Source of the DNA: an uncultured Saprospiraceae bacterium
GTDB taxonomy: Bacteria > Bacteroidota > Bacteroidia > Chitinophagales > Saprospiraceae
DNA: 16,321 nt
Assembly: GCA_937969485.1 (NCBI GenBank)
Contig: CALBVQ010000027.1
Span: 1-16,321 of the forward strand
Reading direction: 5' to 3'
Below are positions 7,656 to 16,237 of the stretch, in pieces (the stretch's first letter is position 1; every line of letters starts with the position of its first letter). Both the position numbers and the translations under genes were made by a program. The notes beneath the pieces are model-generated. The model saw only the letters and a program-made list of their open reading frames with translations, did not search any database and was not told where the DNA came from.

Positions 7656-7670
7656 TGTTATGAAACTTCT

Positions 7671-7701
7671 AAGGTAAATACCTTCTTTTTTTTTATTTTT
7701 T
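7671..7701 (+). terminator. Palindrome with T-run upstream of the transporter promoter
   Basis: AAGGTA (7671-7676), AA and TACCTT (7679-7684) are followed by C and a long T-rich run ending near 7701. In the + direction this looks like a short intrinsic terminator, yet no + gene ends upstream. It could stop antisense transcripts from the transporter gene, or be an operator, since it lies just upstream of the transporter's -33 element. The two-base loop is too tight for the full stem. Confidence 0.3.
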
Positions 7702-7802
7702 AAGTATTATGAAATGTAAGCGGTAGAACGTTTGATTCTAGTTCTACATTTTTTCTCACTACGGAGCATGACTTTTCCTATGAAGTTTACTTACTTTACC
7801 AC

Positions 7803-8477
7803 GTGGACAATAAAACTTGCATACTATATTTCGGTCGATCGGCTCGTGAAGAGCTGACAAGCAAGCAACTTACTAAGAGCAAGAGGGCAAGTTTACAACT
7901 CATTAAAAAGTTGCAAAAGCTTACGATCTCTAAAATCAAGAATTCTGGTCTCCCCTTCGTTATACACAATGAAAATCTCCAAGTGGGGTATTCATTCGGT
8001 GAAAAGTTGACTAATGCTATCAGCATGTGCTTCCAGAATTACGAAAATGTAGTCGTTGTAGGCTATGATTGTCCTCTGCTCACTAAACTTGATTTAATTG
8101 CTGCTAAGGAGAGCCTAGTTGATGGCATTAATGTCGTAGGTGCTGACGAAAATGGTGGTGCATATCTCATAGGACTTACCAGAGATTGTTGGAATCCTGA
8201 GTGCTTTCAGCAACTTGCTTGGAAGTCAAATTCTCTTTACTCTGACTTAATTTCAGTTTACTTCAAAAACGTGAGCCTACGGATTAGTCAATCTAAGATT
8301 GATGTTAATTCCACCCAAGACCTTTTCTCATTAGTTGCGACTAGTCACTTGAAAGGCTACATATTAGCCTTACTAAATTTGGCGCAAGTAGCTATTGTAA
8401 GGAGCACAAATCGGACGATAATTAGCAGTCGCGGCGTATTCCCTGATCTCCAGTTCCGCGGCCCGCCCATATTGTAG
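7803..8477 (+). CDS. DUF2064 family GT-A-fold protein
   Basis: This protein of about 224 residues matches the DUF2064 group of nucleotide-diphospho-sugar-transferase-like (GT-A fold) proteins. It has FGEKLTNAISMCF (65-77), VVVGYDCPLLT (84-94, the DCP motif), VGADENGGAYLIGL (112-125, usually GxxxDGGxYLxG) and DVNSTQD (167-173). The N-terminal motif GRSAREELTSKQL replaces the ARxPxxGxxKTRL seen in most of the family. This resembles a flavobacterial branch I remember. The substrate is unknown. The start is uncertain: the frame is open back to 7713 but contains no in-frame ATG, so GTG at 7803 is the best choice and places the first beta-strand (KTCILYFGRS) correctly. It ends 93 bp before the SusC-like gene and could be cotranscribed with it. 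Confidence 0.78.
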   Translation: MDNKTCILYFGRSAREELTSKQLTKSKRASLQLIKKLQKLTISKIKNSGLPFVIHNENLQVGYSFGEKLTNAISMCFQNYENVVVVGYDCPLLTKLDLIAAKESLVDGINVVGADENGGAYLIGLTRDCWNPECFQQLAWKSNSLYSDLISVYFKNVSLRISQSKIDVNSTQDLFSLVATSHLKGYILALLNLAQVAIVRSTNRTIISSRGVFPDLQFRGPPIL

Positions 8478-8570
8478 ATTTTTCCTGCAATCCATACTTC
8501 ACATTTACTCGTAAGTATCCCTATTAATCTGTTTTGTCAGATTTTGTCGTGATATAAATAATTTAACTAT

Positions 8571-11500
8571 ATGAGGTTTTTTTACTTGCTACTTTGCGTA
8601 GTGTTATCCTTTTTGGGTCAAGCCCAAAATTCAATTGTTTCTGGTGTTGTACAGTTTTCCGGTGAACCCATTATTGGTGCTGCTGTGGTAAATCTCTCGG
8701 ATGGTAATGGTACAATCACAGATCTTAACGGTGAATTCTCTATCGCTGCGGCCGAGAATGAGACCTTGCAGATTTCTTTTTTGGGTTTTAAAACCCAAAA
8801 AATAATACTTAACTCCTCAACTAATTATAACATCGAGTTGATTTCTGATTATTTATTATTTGATGAAGTGGTAGTGACTGCATTGGGACTTGAACGTGAA
8901 TCCAAAAGCCTTGGTTATAGCGTTGAAAAACTCTCATCTAGTGAAATCGATGAAGTGCAATCAGTGAATTTTCTCGACAATCTAGGTGGAAAGCTAGCTG
9001 GTGTAACTGTCAATCAAGGTGCTACAGGTGTGGGCTCCTCTTCCGTTATTTCAATCCGAGGAGAATCCTCTTTTACCAATAATAATCCCTTGTTCGTTGT
9101 TGATGGGATACCTGTTAATAACAATACGACCTTTAACGTAACTAACGAACAAGCCGCAGGTTTCCAAGAAGTAGATTTCGGAAATGGCGCAATGGATATT
9201 AATCCTGCAGACATCGAATCTGTTTCCGTTCTCAAAGGGCCTGGTGCGGCTGCTCTTTACGGAACTCGCGCTTCAAATGGTGTTATCATCATTAATACTA
9301 AAGATGGATCTAAGTCCAAAGGTATTGGTGTTTCATTTAATTCTTCTGTAACAATCGATCGTGCTTTTCAATTACCGGAATTTCAAAATACCTACGGTCA
9401 AGGTAATAGTGGTCAATTCGAATTCGTGGACGGTCTTGGTGGAGGAATTAATGACAATATCACGTATTCTTATGGCCCCCAACTTGATCAGGGAACCAAC
9501 ATTCCACAGTTTGATAGTCCAGTCACGTTAGCTAATGGAGATGTCGTTCGTGGTGGTGATGTGGCTGTTCACGGTGGATTACCTATCACTCCGTCTCCTT
9601 GGGTTTCTAATCCCAACAACCTAAGAGATTTCTACCAGACAGGAAATACCCTGACAAACAATCTTTCCTTCGGTTCAGCATTTGACAGGGGAAATTTCAG
9701 AGTATCATTCACCGATATGCAAAGTGAGTCAATTATACCTGGAGTAAATTACGACAGGCGAAACCTAGCGGCAAGATTTAAATTTGCTCCCACAGACAGA
9801 TTACAATTCAATACATCTATAAACTATATCAATTCATCGAGTGACAATCGACCAGCTAGTGGTTATGGATCAGAGAACATAAACTACTCTCTTGTAGCTT
9901 GGTTAGGAAGACAATCCAATCTCAATTCTTTAAGAGATTATTGGCAACCTGGACTTGAAGGAACCCAGCAGTATTCCTTTAATTACACGTTTTTTGATAA
10001 TCCATATTTCATACTATTAGAGAATAGAAACACCTTGAATAGAAATAGAGTATTTGGCAACCTCTCGGCTTCATACAAGTTTACAGACAATCTCTCCCTT
10101 GTTTTACGAAGTGGCCTTGACAATAGTGCAGAGCTGCGTACATTCCGTAGAGCTTTTAGCTCCAATCGATTTAGAAATGGGGCCTATGCGGAGCATAATG
10201 TAAATTTCAGAGAAGTAAATACTGACGCATTATTAAACTATAGCACTAGCTTAGGTAAAATAGCAGTTGATATTGCCGTGGGTGCAAACAGACTCGATCA
10301 ATTTGCTTCAACTCTGCAGACACAAACAACATCTTTAGCTCAACCTGGAATTTTTTCACTTAATAATGCAGCTTCTCCTCTCGAGGTATTTGACTTTAAG
10401 TCTCGAAAGAGAATTAATAGTGCATATGGTTTATTAAAGATTTCCTACGATGATTGGCTTTATGCCGATATTACAGGAAGAAACGATTGGTCAAGTGCTC
10501 TTGCAACACCAACATCAGTTGAAAATACCGCTTTCTTCTATCCTTCTGTTTCTTTAAGTGCTGTTGTTAGTAATGCAATTAATTTACCTGAAATTATATC
10601 TTTTGCAAAAGTGCGAGCAAGCTATGCGGCTGTTGGAAATGATACGAATCCGTATGAAACCAGCGGTATTTTCCTCGCTTCAACTCCAGTTTATGGACAA
10701 CCAAGCTTTACCGATCAAACAAGCATATCGAACGCTAACCTGATTCCTGAACGTACTTCAGCAATCGAACTCGGCACTGATCTTAGGTTCGCAGACGACA
10801 GAATAGGTATCGACTTTACCTATTACTCCGGAAGAACTACCAATCAAATCCTTTCACTTCCCATCGCAGCTTCAACCGGTTACACCCAGAGAATTCTTAA
10901 CGGAGGTGAAGTTTCTAATCAAGGAATTGAGCTATTGCTAAATGTTAATCCTATCAGAAAAAGAGATCTGAAATGGTATGTATCTGCAAACTTTAGTAGA
11001 AATGTAGCAAGAGTTACGTCTCTTCCTGAGCAGGCCGATCAAATCACTTTAGCCTATTCAAGAGTGTATGACAATCCGAATCAAACAGTTTATTTCATTG
11101 TCGGTGAAGGGGATAGAATCGGAGATTTGTGGGGAACTGGCTATCTCAAGAATGACGACGGAGACTTTGTAATCGGTGATGATGGAAGATATATTATCGA
11201 TAACGAATTGAAGAAACTAGGAAATTACAACCCGGATTTTATCATGGGAATATCGAATCGAGTACAATGGAAAAATCTCAGTGTAGGATTAGTTCTTGAC
11301 TGGAGACAAGGAGGTGAGTTGGTGTCAAGAACACAAGCTTTAGCTGGGGTTGCCGGCCAACTGAAAGAGACTGAAAATAGACCAGACGCAGGTATTGTTG
11401 CTCAAGGAGTAACTGCCGATGGTGCGGTCAACACAACTCCTATATCAGCAGAGGCTTACTATAGGCAGTTTTACGATAGAAATCACGAAGAGAATAATAC

Positions 11501-11741
11501 CTACGATGCTAGTTATTTGAAAATTAGAGAAGTAAGCTTAACATATCGATTTACACAAGTTAAGAGCTTAGAAAACTTAAGTGTGAGTTTGATAGGCCGA
11601 AATTTATACGCTTTCTCAAGTATTCCACATTTCGATCCTGAACAGATTGCTGTTCAAGGTAATGGTTTCATAAGAGGTGTCGAAGATATGTCTTATGCCA
11701 CTACAAGAAGCTGGGGAGTGAGTTTAAATCTTGATTTTTAA
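8571..11741 (+). CDS. SusC/RagA-type TonB-dependent outer-membrane receptor
   Basis: This 1056-residue protein starts with a signal peptide (MRFFYLLLCVVLSFLGQA, cleavage near 18-19). A carboxypeptidase-regulatory-like domain follows (about 21-90, with GEPIIGAAV and TDLNGEFSI). Then come the RagA linker VVVTALGLERESKSLGY (100-116) and a plug domain with SIRGESSF, FVVDGIP (175-181) and SVLKGPGAAALYGTRASNG (about 219-237). The remainder is an outer-membrane beta-barrel ending in ...SLNLDF with a terminal Phe. With its SusD partner 19 bp downstream it should form a TonB-energised import complex on the outer membrane. The length is usual for the family. Cargo cannot be deduced from sequence, and no polysaccharide-degrading enzyme is adjacent. 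I found no convincing -7 box in the 93 bp upstream. Confidence 0.96.
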   Translation: MRFFYLLLCVVLSFLGQAQNSIVSGVVQFSGEPIIGAAVVNLSDGNGTITDLNGEFSIAAAENETLQISFLGFKTQKIILNSSTNYNIELISDYLLFDEVVVTALGLERESKSLGYSVEKLSSSEIDEVQSVNFLDNLGGKLAGVTVNQGATGVGSSSVISIRGESSFTNNNPLFVVDGIPVNNNTTFNVTNEQAAGFQEVDFGNGAMDINPADIESVSVLKGPGAAALYGTRASNGVIIINTKDGSKSKGIGVSFNSSVTIDRAFQLPEFQNTYGQGNSGQFEFVDGLGGGINDNITYSYGPQLDQGTNIPQFDSPVTLANGDVVRGGDVAVHGGLPITPSPWVSNPNNLRDFYQTGNTLTNNLSFGSAFDRGNFRVSFTDMQSESIIPGVNYDRRNLAARFKFAPTDRLQFNTSINYINSSSDNRPASGYGSENINYSLVAWLGRQSNLNSLRDYWQPGLEGTQQYSFNYTFFDNPYFILLENRNTLNRNRVFGNLSASYKFTDNLSLVLRSGLDNSAELRTFRRAFSSNRFRNGAYAEHNVNFREVNTDALLNYSTSLGKIAVDIAVGANRLDQFASTLQTQTTSLAQPGIFSLNNAASPLEVFDFKSRKRINSAYGLLKISYDDWLYADITGRNDWSSALATPTSVENTAFFYPSVSLSAVVSNAINLPEIISFAKVRASYAAVGNDTNPYETSGIFLASTPVYGQPSFTDQTSISNANLIPERTSAIELGTDLRFADDRIGIDFTYYSGRTTNQILSLPIAASTGYTQRILNGGEVSNQGIELLLNVNPIRKRDLKWYVSANFSRNVARVTSLPEQADQITLAYSRVYDNPNQTVYFIVGEGDRIGDLWGTGYLKNDDGDFVIGDDGRYIIDNELKKLGNYNPDFIMGISNRVQWKNLSVGLVLDWRQGGELVSRTQALAGVAGQLKETENRPDAGIVAQGVTADGAVNTTPISAEAYYRQFYDRNHEENNTYDASYLKIREVSLTYRFTQVKSLENLSVSLIGRNLYAFSSIPHFDPEQIAVQGNGFIRGVEDMSYATTRSWGVSLNLDF

Positions 11742-11760
11742 CTATTAATAAGTAACGAAA

Positions 11761-13203
11761 ATGATTAATATAAAAAATATACTCATGCTATTTCTTACCG
11801 TATTAATGGTAGGATCTTGTACAATGGATTTCAGAGAAATCAACACGAATAATAATTCACCTATTGATGTACAACCGAGTTTTTTACTTAGAAATGTGAT
11901 TTGGGACTACAATGAGAACATGTCATATGAAGGATTTGTGTCGGGTGGTTTATTAAGTCAACACTTCACAGCCGTTGATTTTAACCTATTTGATAGACAT
12001 AGTTTGTTAGAACCTCAATTTGGAGGTAATCCGTGGCCTTTCATCTATCGAAATTTGAGAAATAATGAAATCATATTAGATAAGGCGTTGGCTAATCCTA
12101 CTTTCGCGGTGTACGAGGGGCCAGCTCGAATTCTAAAAGCATATATGGCTGCAGAATTGACGGATATATTTGGCAAAGTTCCATACAGTGAAGCGCTGAA
12201 TGGGAAAGAGGGAAATCTGACCCCAGCTTACGATAAACAAGAAGATATTTACTTAGCTGTAGGAGGGATAATTGACAATTTGAAGAAAGCGAAAGCAGCT
12301 ATAGATTCGTACCAAGGCAGTATTCCATTAGAAGGAGATATCATATATGGCGGTGAATTGGCCAAATGGAGAAAATTAGCTAACTCACTATTGATAAAGG
12401 CCTATATCAGGATTTCTGCCATAGAAGACGTCGGCAATAATATTCAAGACATAGTCGATGAAGGAGATTTTATTGAATTAGCTGAAGACAATGCAACTTT
12501 TGACTTTACGAATGGAGAACCGAATAATTTCAGACTAGCAACTGCGCGAGCAGGTGACTTCAATATTTATGTGATGTCTTTAACTAGTGAAGAAATCTTG
12601 AAAGGTTATGTCGACCCTAGGGCAACTCGATTTTTTAGACCAACAGGAAATTCAACCAGTGCGTATAAAGGATTACTAAATGGCCCTGATGCCTCAGAAA
12701 CAACAATATCTATAGCAGATTATTCGCTTGCAGGCACTATATTCAGAGAGAACACTGGAGACTTGGACGCAAACATCATGACCTCTTGGGAAACTAATCT
12801 TCTTTTGGCGGAAGCCACTATTAAAGGATACATCACAGGTGATGCGGCTGAATATTACAACACAGGAGTCGAGCAATCATTTGCCTACTGGGGAGTAGAA
12901 ATGCCAGTTATTTACCTGACAACTGGCCCTGCTGCATTTACAGAAATGGATGCAATCGAGAAAATAATTACCCAGAAATGGATATCCTCCTATGTTAAGG
13001 GATTCGAAGGATGGATCGAATACCGAAGAACGGGATTTCCCGCATTGAAGACCGTTGCAGCAAGCCTTAACGATGATCTCATCCCCGTAAAAATGCCATA
13101 TCCTACAGATGAGGCGGCACTAAATAGCGAGTCATTCAACGATGCAACATTATTAATGGGAGGGAATTCTATAAATTCACCTGTTTGGTGGGATGTTGAT
13201 TAA
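11761..13203 (+). CDS. SusD/RagB-type surface lipoprotein
   Basis: This 480-residue protein begins with a lipoprotein signal, MINIKNILMLFLTVLMVGSC, with lipidated Cys20. The mature start, TMDFREINTNNNSP, followed by PSFLLRNVIW, is typical of the SusD-like group that opens with a ...INTNPN motif. TPR-like helical segments follow (ARILKAYMAAELTDIFGKVPYSEAL, KWRKLANSLLIKAYIRIS). The C-terminal part holds ITQKWISSYVKGFEGWIEYRRTG, the conserved W-x-E-x-R-R-T-G block. It should sit on the cell surface as the substrate-capturing lid of the SusC-like barrel encoded just upstream. The last base of its TAA is the first base of the next gene's ATG, so translation is coupled to the symporter. Confidence 0.94.
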   Translation: MINIKNILMLFLTVLMVGSCTMDFREINTNNNSPIDVQPSFLLRNVIWDYNENMSYEGFVSGGLLSQHFTAVDFNLFDRHSLLEPQFGGNPWPFIYRNLRNNEIILDKALANPTFAVYEGPARILKAYMAAELTDIFGKVPYSEALNGKEGNLTPAYDKQEDIYLAVGGIIDNLKKAKAAIDSYQGSIPLEGDIIYGGELAKWRKLANSLLIKAYIRISAIEDVGNNIQDIVDEGDFIELAEDNATFDFTNGEPNNFRLATARAGDFNIYVMSLTSEEILKGYVDPRATRFFRPTGNSTSAYKGLLNGPDASETTISIADYSLAGTIFRENTGDLDANIMTSWETNLLLAEATIKGYITGDAAEYYNTGVEQSFAYWGVEMPVIYLTTGPAAFTEMDAIEKIITQKWISSYVKGFEGWIEYRRTGFPALKTVAASLNDDLIPVKMPYPTDEAALNSESFNDATLLMGGNSINSPVWWDVD

Positions 13204-14567
13204 TGGATAATATTCAAATATATCAATGGATTTTGGTGGGCTTGTCCAGTATTGTGATGCTTTTCATCGCACCACGAGCGCACACTATTGCTGACTTTTT
13301 TAAAGGTCAACAGAAAGATCAGTCTCCGAATTTTTTCATTCTCACAAGTAGTCTCGTCATCAGTTGGCTGTTTGCAAAATCGATTACCAACGCTGCTAAC
13401 TTGGGTATGAGTTTTGGGATGGTAGGTGGAATTGCGTATGCGGCCTATTACCTGTCTTTTATTGTGGCTGGACTTGTGATTTATCAACTTCGCGTAAAAG
13501 GCGGATTTCAATCTATACATGATTTTCTTGAAACGCGCTTTGGAAAAGGGGCATTAATTGTCTTTTCGGTGCTCATTGCCTTCCGCCTTTTCAATGAAAT
13601 ATGGTCCAATACTATGGTAATAGGCTCTTATTTTGGAGAACAGGGCACTTCCATGTATTACATCTCAATCCTTGTATTTACAATACTTACCTTACTATAT
13701 TCTATGAAAGGTGGGATGAGTAGTTCTTTGTTTACAGACCTTATCCAAATGATCTTTTTCGGACTTTTAATCACTGTGATTCTGTCTGTTATTATCCCCA
13801 AAACCGAAGGGGGAATTATTGCTATTGTTTCTACTGGCGAATGGAAGTGGAGTATGGGGGTTAATCTCTTGCTGGTTGCAGTTGTTCAGTCTTTTAGTTA
13901 TCCTTTTCACGACCCTGTCATGACAGATCGTGGATTCATTTCTCCAGTGAGAACAACGTTGAAAAGTTTTATGTGGGCAGGGTTGATAGGTGGAATATGT
14001 ATCGTGTTGTTTAGTTGGGTCGGTGTCTACGGAAAGATGAATGGATTGTCTGGAGAAGCGCCGGTACAAGTTTCTAAGCTGCTTGGTATTGGTATGATGT
14101 TGATGATTAATTTCATTATGATCACTTCTGCTGCAAGTACACTAGACTCTACTTTTTCCAGCTTTTCTAAGTTGGCAGTACTTGATCTCAAACTAATTAA
14201 GCAACCTTCTGTTTCGAAGGGGAGAATTATTATGGCACTTCTGACTCTGGTAGGAACGATTCCCATTTTTATGAACCCTGAGATTCTTTCCGCAACAACG
14301 ATCAGCGGCACAATGGTGATAGGATTAGCGCCGATATTCTTATGTTGGAAATTGAAAGTACCACGAATTTCATTTTATTTATCGATCGCAGTTGGGTTAA
14401 TAAGTGGGTTAGTTCTCGTGTTCAAACTACTACCAGAGAGTTTATATTTTACAAGTGGCAAGTATGCGGACCTATTAACCGTCAATATCGTAGGAACAAT
14501 TGCCTGTTTTGTAGTTTACTTTATTCCCGTAATTTTACAGAAATCTAGATATGCCGAAGACGCTTAA
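13203..14567 (+). CDS. Sodium:solute symporter (SSS family)
   Basis: This 454-residue inner-membrane protein has about 11-12 hydrophobic segments. Family marks are the early SSLVISWLFAKSITNAANLG (49-68), YSMKGGMSSSLFTDLIQM (166-183), the FHDPVMTDRGF loop (235-245), and ITSAASTLDSTFSSFSKL (307-324). That last segment carries the Ser/Thr residues expected for the sodium site in the eighth core helix. It should import a small solute with Na+; whether sugar, amino acid, nucleoside or other cannot be read. It is slightly shorter than many members. It overlaps the SusD gene by 1 bp and the following gene by 17 bp. It is therefore probably the inner-membrane step for whatever the SusC/SusD pair brings into the periplasm. 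Confidence 0.9.
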   Translation: MDNIQIYQWILVGLSSIVMLFIAPRAHTIADFFKGQQKDQSPNFFILTSSLVISWLFAKSITNAANLGMSFGMVGGIAYAAYYLSFIVAGLVIYQLRVKGGFQSIHDFLETRFGKGALIVFSVLIAFRLFNEIWSNTMVIGSYFGEQGTSMYYISILVFTILTLLYSMKGGMSSSLFTDLIQMIFFGLLITVILSVIIPKTEGGIIAIVSTGEWKWSMGVNLLLVAVVQSFSYPFHDPVMTDRGFISPVRTTLKSFMWAGLIGGICIVLFSWVGVYGKMNGLSGEAPVQVSKLLGIGMMLMINFIMITSAASTLDSTFSSFSKLAVLDLKLIKQPSVSKGRIIMALLTLVGTIPIFMNPEILSATTISGTMVIGLAPIFLCWKLKVPRISFYLSIAVGLISGLVLVFKLLPESLYFTSGKYADLLTVNIVGTIACFVVYFIPVILQKSRYAEDA

Positions 14568-15393
14568 CATAGGAAATATTGACCGACCGATCTTCGTGTT
14601 TGGAGGAGTGTACGGAAATTTGGAGGCATTGAGGGCTGTAAAAGTGCTTGCTGAAAAACAGGGCTTTCGCCCAAAAGATGTAATCTGTACAGGTGACATT
14701 GTTGCATACTGTGCGAATCCAGTGGAGTGTATCGACTTTGTCGCAGAGTGGGGGATTCACTGTATAGCGGGGAATGTTGAGCTTAATCTTCGTGGTGAGG
14801 CAGATGATTGTGGGTGCAATTTCAACGAAGGAAGTCGCTGTGATGTCTTAAGCCGTCAGTGGTATCCGTTTGTTAAGAACAGCGTAACCGAAGCCAATAA
14901 GAAGTATATTAATCAGTTACCTGAGTTTTTACAATTTAAATTTTATGGAAAAGCGACAACAGTCGTGCACGGCTCGTTTCACAATACCTCAGAGTTTCTT
15001 TTTCAGTCTTCAGCAGATGAGATTTTTGATCGTAATTTTGAAGATTCATTAAGTGAGATCATTCTTGCTGGACACTGCGGATTGCCTTTTGAAAGAATAA
15101 CAGATAAGGGATATTGGTTCAATGCAGGAGTGATAGGTATGCCTGCTAATGATGGGACTGCGCGCACGTGGTGTGGGATTTTGGGTTTAACCCAAAAGAA
15201 GCCACATTTTAGCTTTTTAGAAATTCATTACGATTTCGAGGCTGCTTCCTACGCTATGTTGCAAGCTGGTTTGCCTAAGCCTTATGCTAAAACTTTGATG
15301 TCGGGATTATGGGATAATTGTGAGATTCTGCCACAAGAAGAAACGGAAAATCAAGGAGTTTCCCTAGACTTGGCAGTGAGTGTCAATCAATAG
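14551..15393 (+). CDS. Divergent metallophosphoesterase-fold protein
   Basis: This 280-residue protein, probably cytoplasmic, follows the order of calcineurin-like phosphoesterase motifs, but several are altered. The first motif, usually DxHGN, reads FGGVYGN (17-23), losing Asp and His. The second is CTGDIVAYCANPVECID (46-62) and is intact (GD). The third is GNVELNL (74-80). VVHGS (138-142) is intact. The last, usually GHTHxP, reads GHCGLPF (174-180), losing the second His. A cysteine cluster, DDCGCNFNEGSRC (Cys87, 89, 97), may bind metal. I recall a proteobacterial clade with the same MPK...RP..VFGG start, DCGC and GHCGLPF, so this looks like a conserved variant, not decay. The start at 14551 agrees with that clade and overlaps the symporter gene by 17 bp. 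Activity is unproven; it may act on the imported solute. Confidence 0.82.
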   Translation: MPKTLNIGNIDRPIFVFGGVYGNLEALRAVKVLAEKQGFRPKDVICTGDIVAYCANPVECIDFVAEWGIHCIAGNVELNLRGEADDCGCNFNEGSRCDVLSRQWYPFVKNSVTEANKKYINQLPEFLQFKFYGKATTVVHGSFHNTSEFLFQSSADEIFDRNFEDSLSEIILAGHCGLPFERITDKGYWFNAGVIGMPANDGTARTWCGILGLTQKKPHFSFLEIHYDFEAASYAMLQAGLPKPYAKTLMSGLWDNCEILPQEETENQGVSLDLAVSVNQ

Positions 15394-15498
15394 GAGTGTA
15401 ACTTTTTTCATTTCAAGGCAAGTTGGGTAAAAAATACATTAAGTGAAATAAGTGGAGACTTAGGGTTTATCCATAACTTAGATTCAAAATTAAATACG

Positions 15499-15747
15499 AT
15501 GCTGGAAATGAGGCCAACTTGCGAGCAGTGTAACAAAGCACTTCCGCCATTCAGTGAGGAAGCTATGATCTGCAGTTTTGAATGTACATTCTGTGTAGAA
15601 TGTGTAGAAAATGTCTTTATGTCTGTCTGTCCCAATTGTGGTGGAGATTTTCATAAACGACCAACACGTTCGGCGGAACTTCTTGTAAAGTATCCAGCAT
15701 CAGAGGTCATAGTTTTCAAACCTAAAATCATTCCACCTAATGAGTAG
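15499..15747 (+). CDS. DUF1272 family zinc-ribbon-like protein
   Basis: This 82-residue protein starts MLEMRPTCEQCNKALPP, the characteristic opening of DUF1272, and continues with ICSFECTFCVECV and VCPNCGGDFHKRPTR. Eight cysteines (8, 11, 25, 29, 32, 35, 44, 47) are spaced as pairs, which suggests two zinc sites. The function of the family is unknown; size and composition fit a small cytoplasmic zinc protein. It begins 105 bp after the phosphoesterase gene, without a clear promoter or terminator between. Its last 8 bp overlap the start of the DinB-like gene, so these two are translated together. The C-terminal tail after residue 60 is not cysteine-rich and ends PPNE. Confidence 0.9.
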   Translation: MLEMRPTCEQCNKALPPFSEEAMICSFECTFCVECVENVFMSVCPNCGGDFHKRPTRSAELLVKYPASEVIVFKPKIIPPNE

Positions 15748-16237
15748 TAATAATGAAAATACCACGGCTGAAAATATAGCCACTCAATTCCGACAGTTTT
15801 ACTTTGGAGGTAACTGGACGTTCGTGAATTTAAGAGATACTCTTGCAGATGTTGATTACCGTATGGCACTTGCTAAGGTGAGAGACTTTAATACGATTGC
15901 AACTTTAACTTTTCATATTCATTATTATGCAGACGGTGTGATGGATGTGCTAAAAGGAGGGCCACTGGAGATAAAAGATAAGTTTAGTTTCGATCATCCG
16001 CCGATTCATTTCGAGAAGGACTGGGTGATGTTGCAAGAAGGGGTGTGGAAGAAAGGGGAAGAATTCTGTAAGTTGATCGAGAAGCTCGACGATAAGAGAT
16101 TGAATGAAGATATAGATAAGCCGGTGTATGGATCGCTCTATAGGAACTTAAGTGGGATTATAGAACATGGCCATTACCACCTTGGGCAAATCGTTCTGTT
16201 AAAGCGAATGATTTCAGCACGAGCTATAGGGAAGTAA
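15740..16237 (+). CDS. DinB-like four-helix metal-binding protein
   Basis: This 165-residue protein of the DinB/YfiT-like superfamily consists mostly of amphipathic helices. The likely metal-binding histidines are visible in TFHIHYY (His59, His61) and IEHGHYHLGQIVLLKR (His143, 145, 147). HxxxHxxQ near the C-terminus is the standard superfamily mark. Members are cytoplasmic, bind a divalent metal and include thiol-dependent transferases, but the specific reaction here is unknown. The ATG at 15740 lies inside the DUF1272 gene (8-bp overlap), indicating translational coupling. No clear terminator follows before the window ends. Confidence 0.85.
   Translation: MSSNNENTTAENIATQFRQFYFGGNWTFVNLRDTLADVDYRMALAKVRDFNTIATLTFHIHYYADGVMDVLKGGPLEIKDKFSFDHPPIHFEKDWVMLQEGVWKKGEEFCKLIEKLDDKRLNEDIDKPVYGSLYRNLSGIIEHGHYHLGQIVLLKRMISARAIGK

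Noticed and set aside
8478..8570. Promoter for the SusC-like gene
   Set aside because: No TAnnTTTG box with a properly spaced TTG was found. The nearest candidates have two or more mismatches.
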